Assembly (NCBI RefSeq): GCF_002911695.1
Contig: NZ_PQBS01000034.1
Coordinates: 87,971-151,970, forward strand
Direction: 5' to 3'
DNA length: 64,000 nt
Source of the DNA: Gracilimonas amylolytica
Lineage (GTDB): Bacteria > Bacteroidota > Rhodothermia > Balneolales > Balneolaceae
The first letter of the stretch is position 1; every line of letters begins with the position of its first letter. Below are positions 63,356 to 64,000 of the stretch, in pieces. Below the pieces are notes generated by a model. The model searched no databases. It was not told where the DNA came from and worked only from the letters and a program-made list of their open reading frames with translations. Position numbers and translations under genes: made by a program.

Positions 63356-64000
63356 ATGAATAACAAGTATTATAAACGGTCACATATTTCAGAAGCTAAA
63401 TTTCGGCATCTGATCAAGTGTTTTTCGTTAGATTTAACCGCAACGGAAACGGCTGAGTTAACCGGCATTTCATTGCGATCGGTTACCGTGATCTTTGACA
63501 AACTGCGCCATCACATCGCTCGATGGTCTGAGCAATCGGCTCGGATCCAAGGCATCATTGAGGTTGACGAGTCTTATTTTGGTCCACGACGAATTCCTGG
63601 TAAACGAGGACGAGGAGCTTCGGGTAAAACCATTGTCTTTGGCATTTTCAAACGTAAGGGCAAAGTCTATACCGAAATTGTCCCTGATGCAAGAAAAAAG
63701 ACACTCCAGTGTATTATACGTGGAAAAGTGGCCCCGGCCAGTGTGATTCACAGTGATGGTTGGCGAGGCTATAATGGCCTAGTGGATGTGGGCTATGACA
63801 AACATTATCGTGTTCAACATGGCCAGGATGAATTCGCCAATTCCTCGAGTCACATTAATGGCATTGAATCTTTTTGGAGTTATGCCAAACGCCGGTTGGC
63901 TCAATTTAATGGGGTATCGAAATCTCATTTTTATGTGTATTTAAAAGAAACTGAATATCGCTTTAATCATCGAAATCAAAACTTATACAAGATCTTACTG
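63356..64000 (+). CDS. IS1595-family transposase, 5' part (cut by window edge)
   Basis: An open frame from ATG at 63356 to the right edge (215 codons shown). An N-terminal helix-turn-helix (DLTATETAELTGISLRSV) comes first. The ISXO2-like DDE domain has Asp in IIEVDESYFG, Asp in VIHSDGWRGY, and the final Asn/Glu-Lys region HINGIESFWSYAKRRL, the pattern of IS1595 transposases. The missing part is short. No zinc-ribbon is seen before the HTH. It looks intact as far as it goes. Confidence 0.9.
   Translation, partial: MNNKYYKRSHISEAKFRHLIKCFSLDLTATETAELTGISLRSVTVIFDKLRHHIARWSEQSARIQGIIEVDESYFGPRRIPGKRGRGASGKTIVFGIFKRKGKVYTEIVPDARKKTLQCIIRGKVAPASVIHSDGWRGYNGLVDVGYDKHYRVQHGQDEFANSSSHINGIESFWSYAKRRLAQFNGVSKSHFYVYLKETEYRFNHRNQNLYKILL

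Larger units (their letters stand above)
63301..64000 (+). mobile_element. IS1595-family insertion sequence, left part
   Basis: The transposase gene described next marks an IS that continues past the right edge. The left inverted repeat should lie between the ssb stop (63282) and the transposase start (63356); AGGGTCTTATGAAG near 63303 is a candidate but cannot be confirmed without the right end. Confidence 0.6.

Noticed and set aside
1..64000. CRISPR array or defence island
   Set aside because: No regularly spaced direct repeats and no cas, restriction-modification or toxin-antitoxin genes were seen; the EVE-domain gene stands alone.
1..64000. tRNA or rRNA genes
   Set aside because: No CCA-ending cloverleaf or rRNA-like sequence was found in any gap.

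Overview
The window looks like chromosomal DNA of a marine-type member of the Balneolota/Rhodothermota branch near Bacteroidota. This is inferred from gene content: a very large secreted protein with a type IX secretion (T9SS) C-terminal sorting domain, DUF4402 proteins, a DUF5683 protein next to parAB, a Rne/Rng-family RNase, HslUV and a class II-type DeoC. Species cannot be named from the sequence alone. Most of the window is ordinary core metabolism; the unusual part is a block of surface-structure genes at 11.9-28.3 kb, all on the minus strand.

Layout. 0-12 kb: the 3' part of a long-chain acyl-CoA synthetase, then a minus-strand run of S41 protease, hslU, hslV, rng, murA, a biotin carrier protein and a small winged-helix-like protein; then a plus-strand pair of DUF3109 and rpoN (sigma-54). 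11.9-19.6 kb: a chaperone-usher-like locus. Read in the direction of transcription it has three overlapping DUF4402 genes, a fourth DUF4402 gene followed by an intrinsic terminator, a PapD-like chaperone, and a 1439-residue usher-like outer-membrane protein ending in three SPOR-like repeats. 19.6-20.6 kb: a gene-free stretch holding a pair of two-hairpin units in opposite orientation (REP/BIME-like). 20.6-22.9 kb: three pilin-like genes (PilV/PilW/PilX style) without a classical prepilin cleavage motif. 23.1-28.3 kb: the 1736-residue T9SS adhesin-like protein.

28.4-31.6 kb: a complete dTDP-rhamnose operon (rmlA-D-C-B). 31.7-41 kb: EVE protein, aldo/keto reductase, RmuC, fatty-acid hydroxylase family protein, MtgA, an orphan HWE/HisKA_2-type sensor kinase, an RluA-family pseudouridine synthase and UvrC. 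41-49 kb: an ECF-like sigma factor with a membrane-anchored partner, parA-parB-DUF5683-LOG, a TPR protein and transketolase. 49-54 kb (minus): a SpoIIE-type phosphatase, a SPOR lipoprotein and a deoxyribose catabolic cluster (deoC, aldehyde dehydrogenase, and a half-length ALDH-like protein, which together look like a split ALDH16). 54-62 kb: two cation/proton antiporters of different families, an S9 peptidase, DUF427 and TspO. 62.5-64 kb: a very small membrane ORF, ssb, and an IS1595-family transposase gene cut by the window edge.

The most interesting system is the chaperone-usher-like locus. Three of its four subunits carry the classical pilin C-terminal signature (penultimate Tyr, Gly 14 residues from the end, alternating hydrophobics) and the fourth carries a close variant. 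Its usher has a long acidic linker and a SPOR tail that classical ushers lack, which suggests a pilus assembly platform tethered to peptidoglycan. All functional statements are from reading motifs by eye; no database search was possible.
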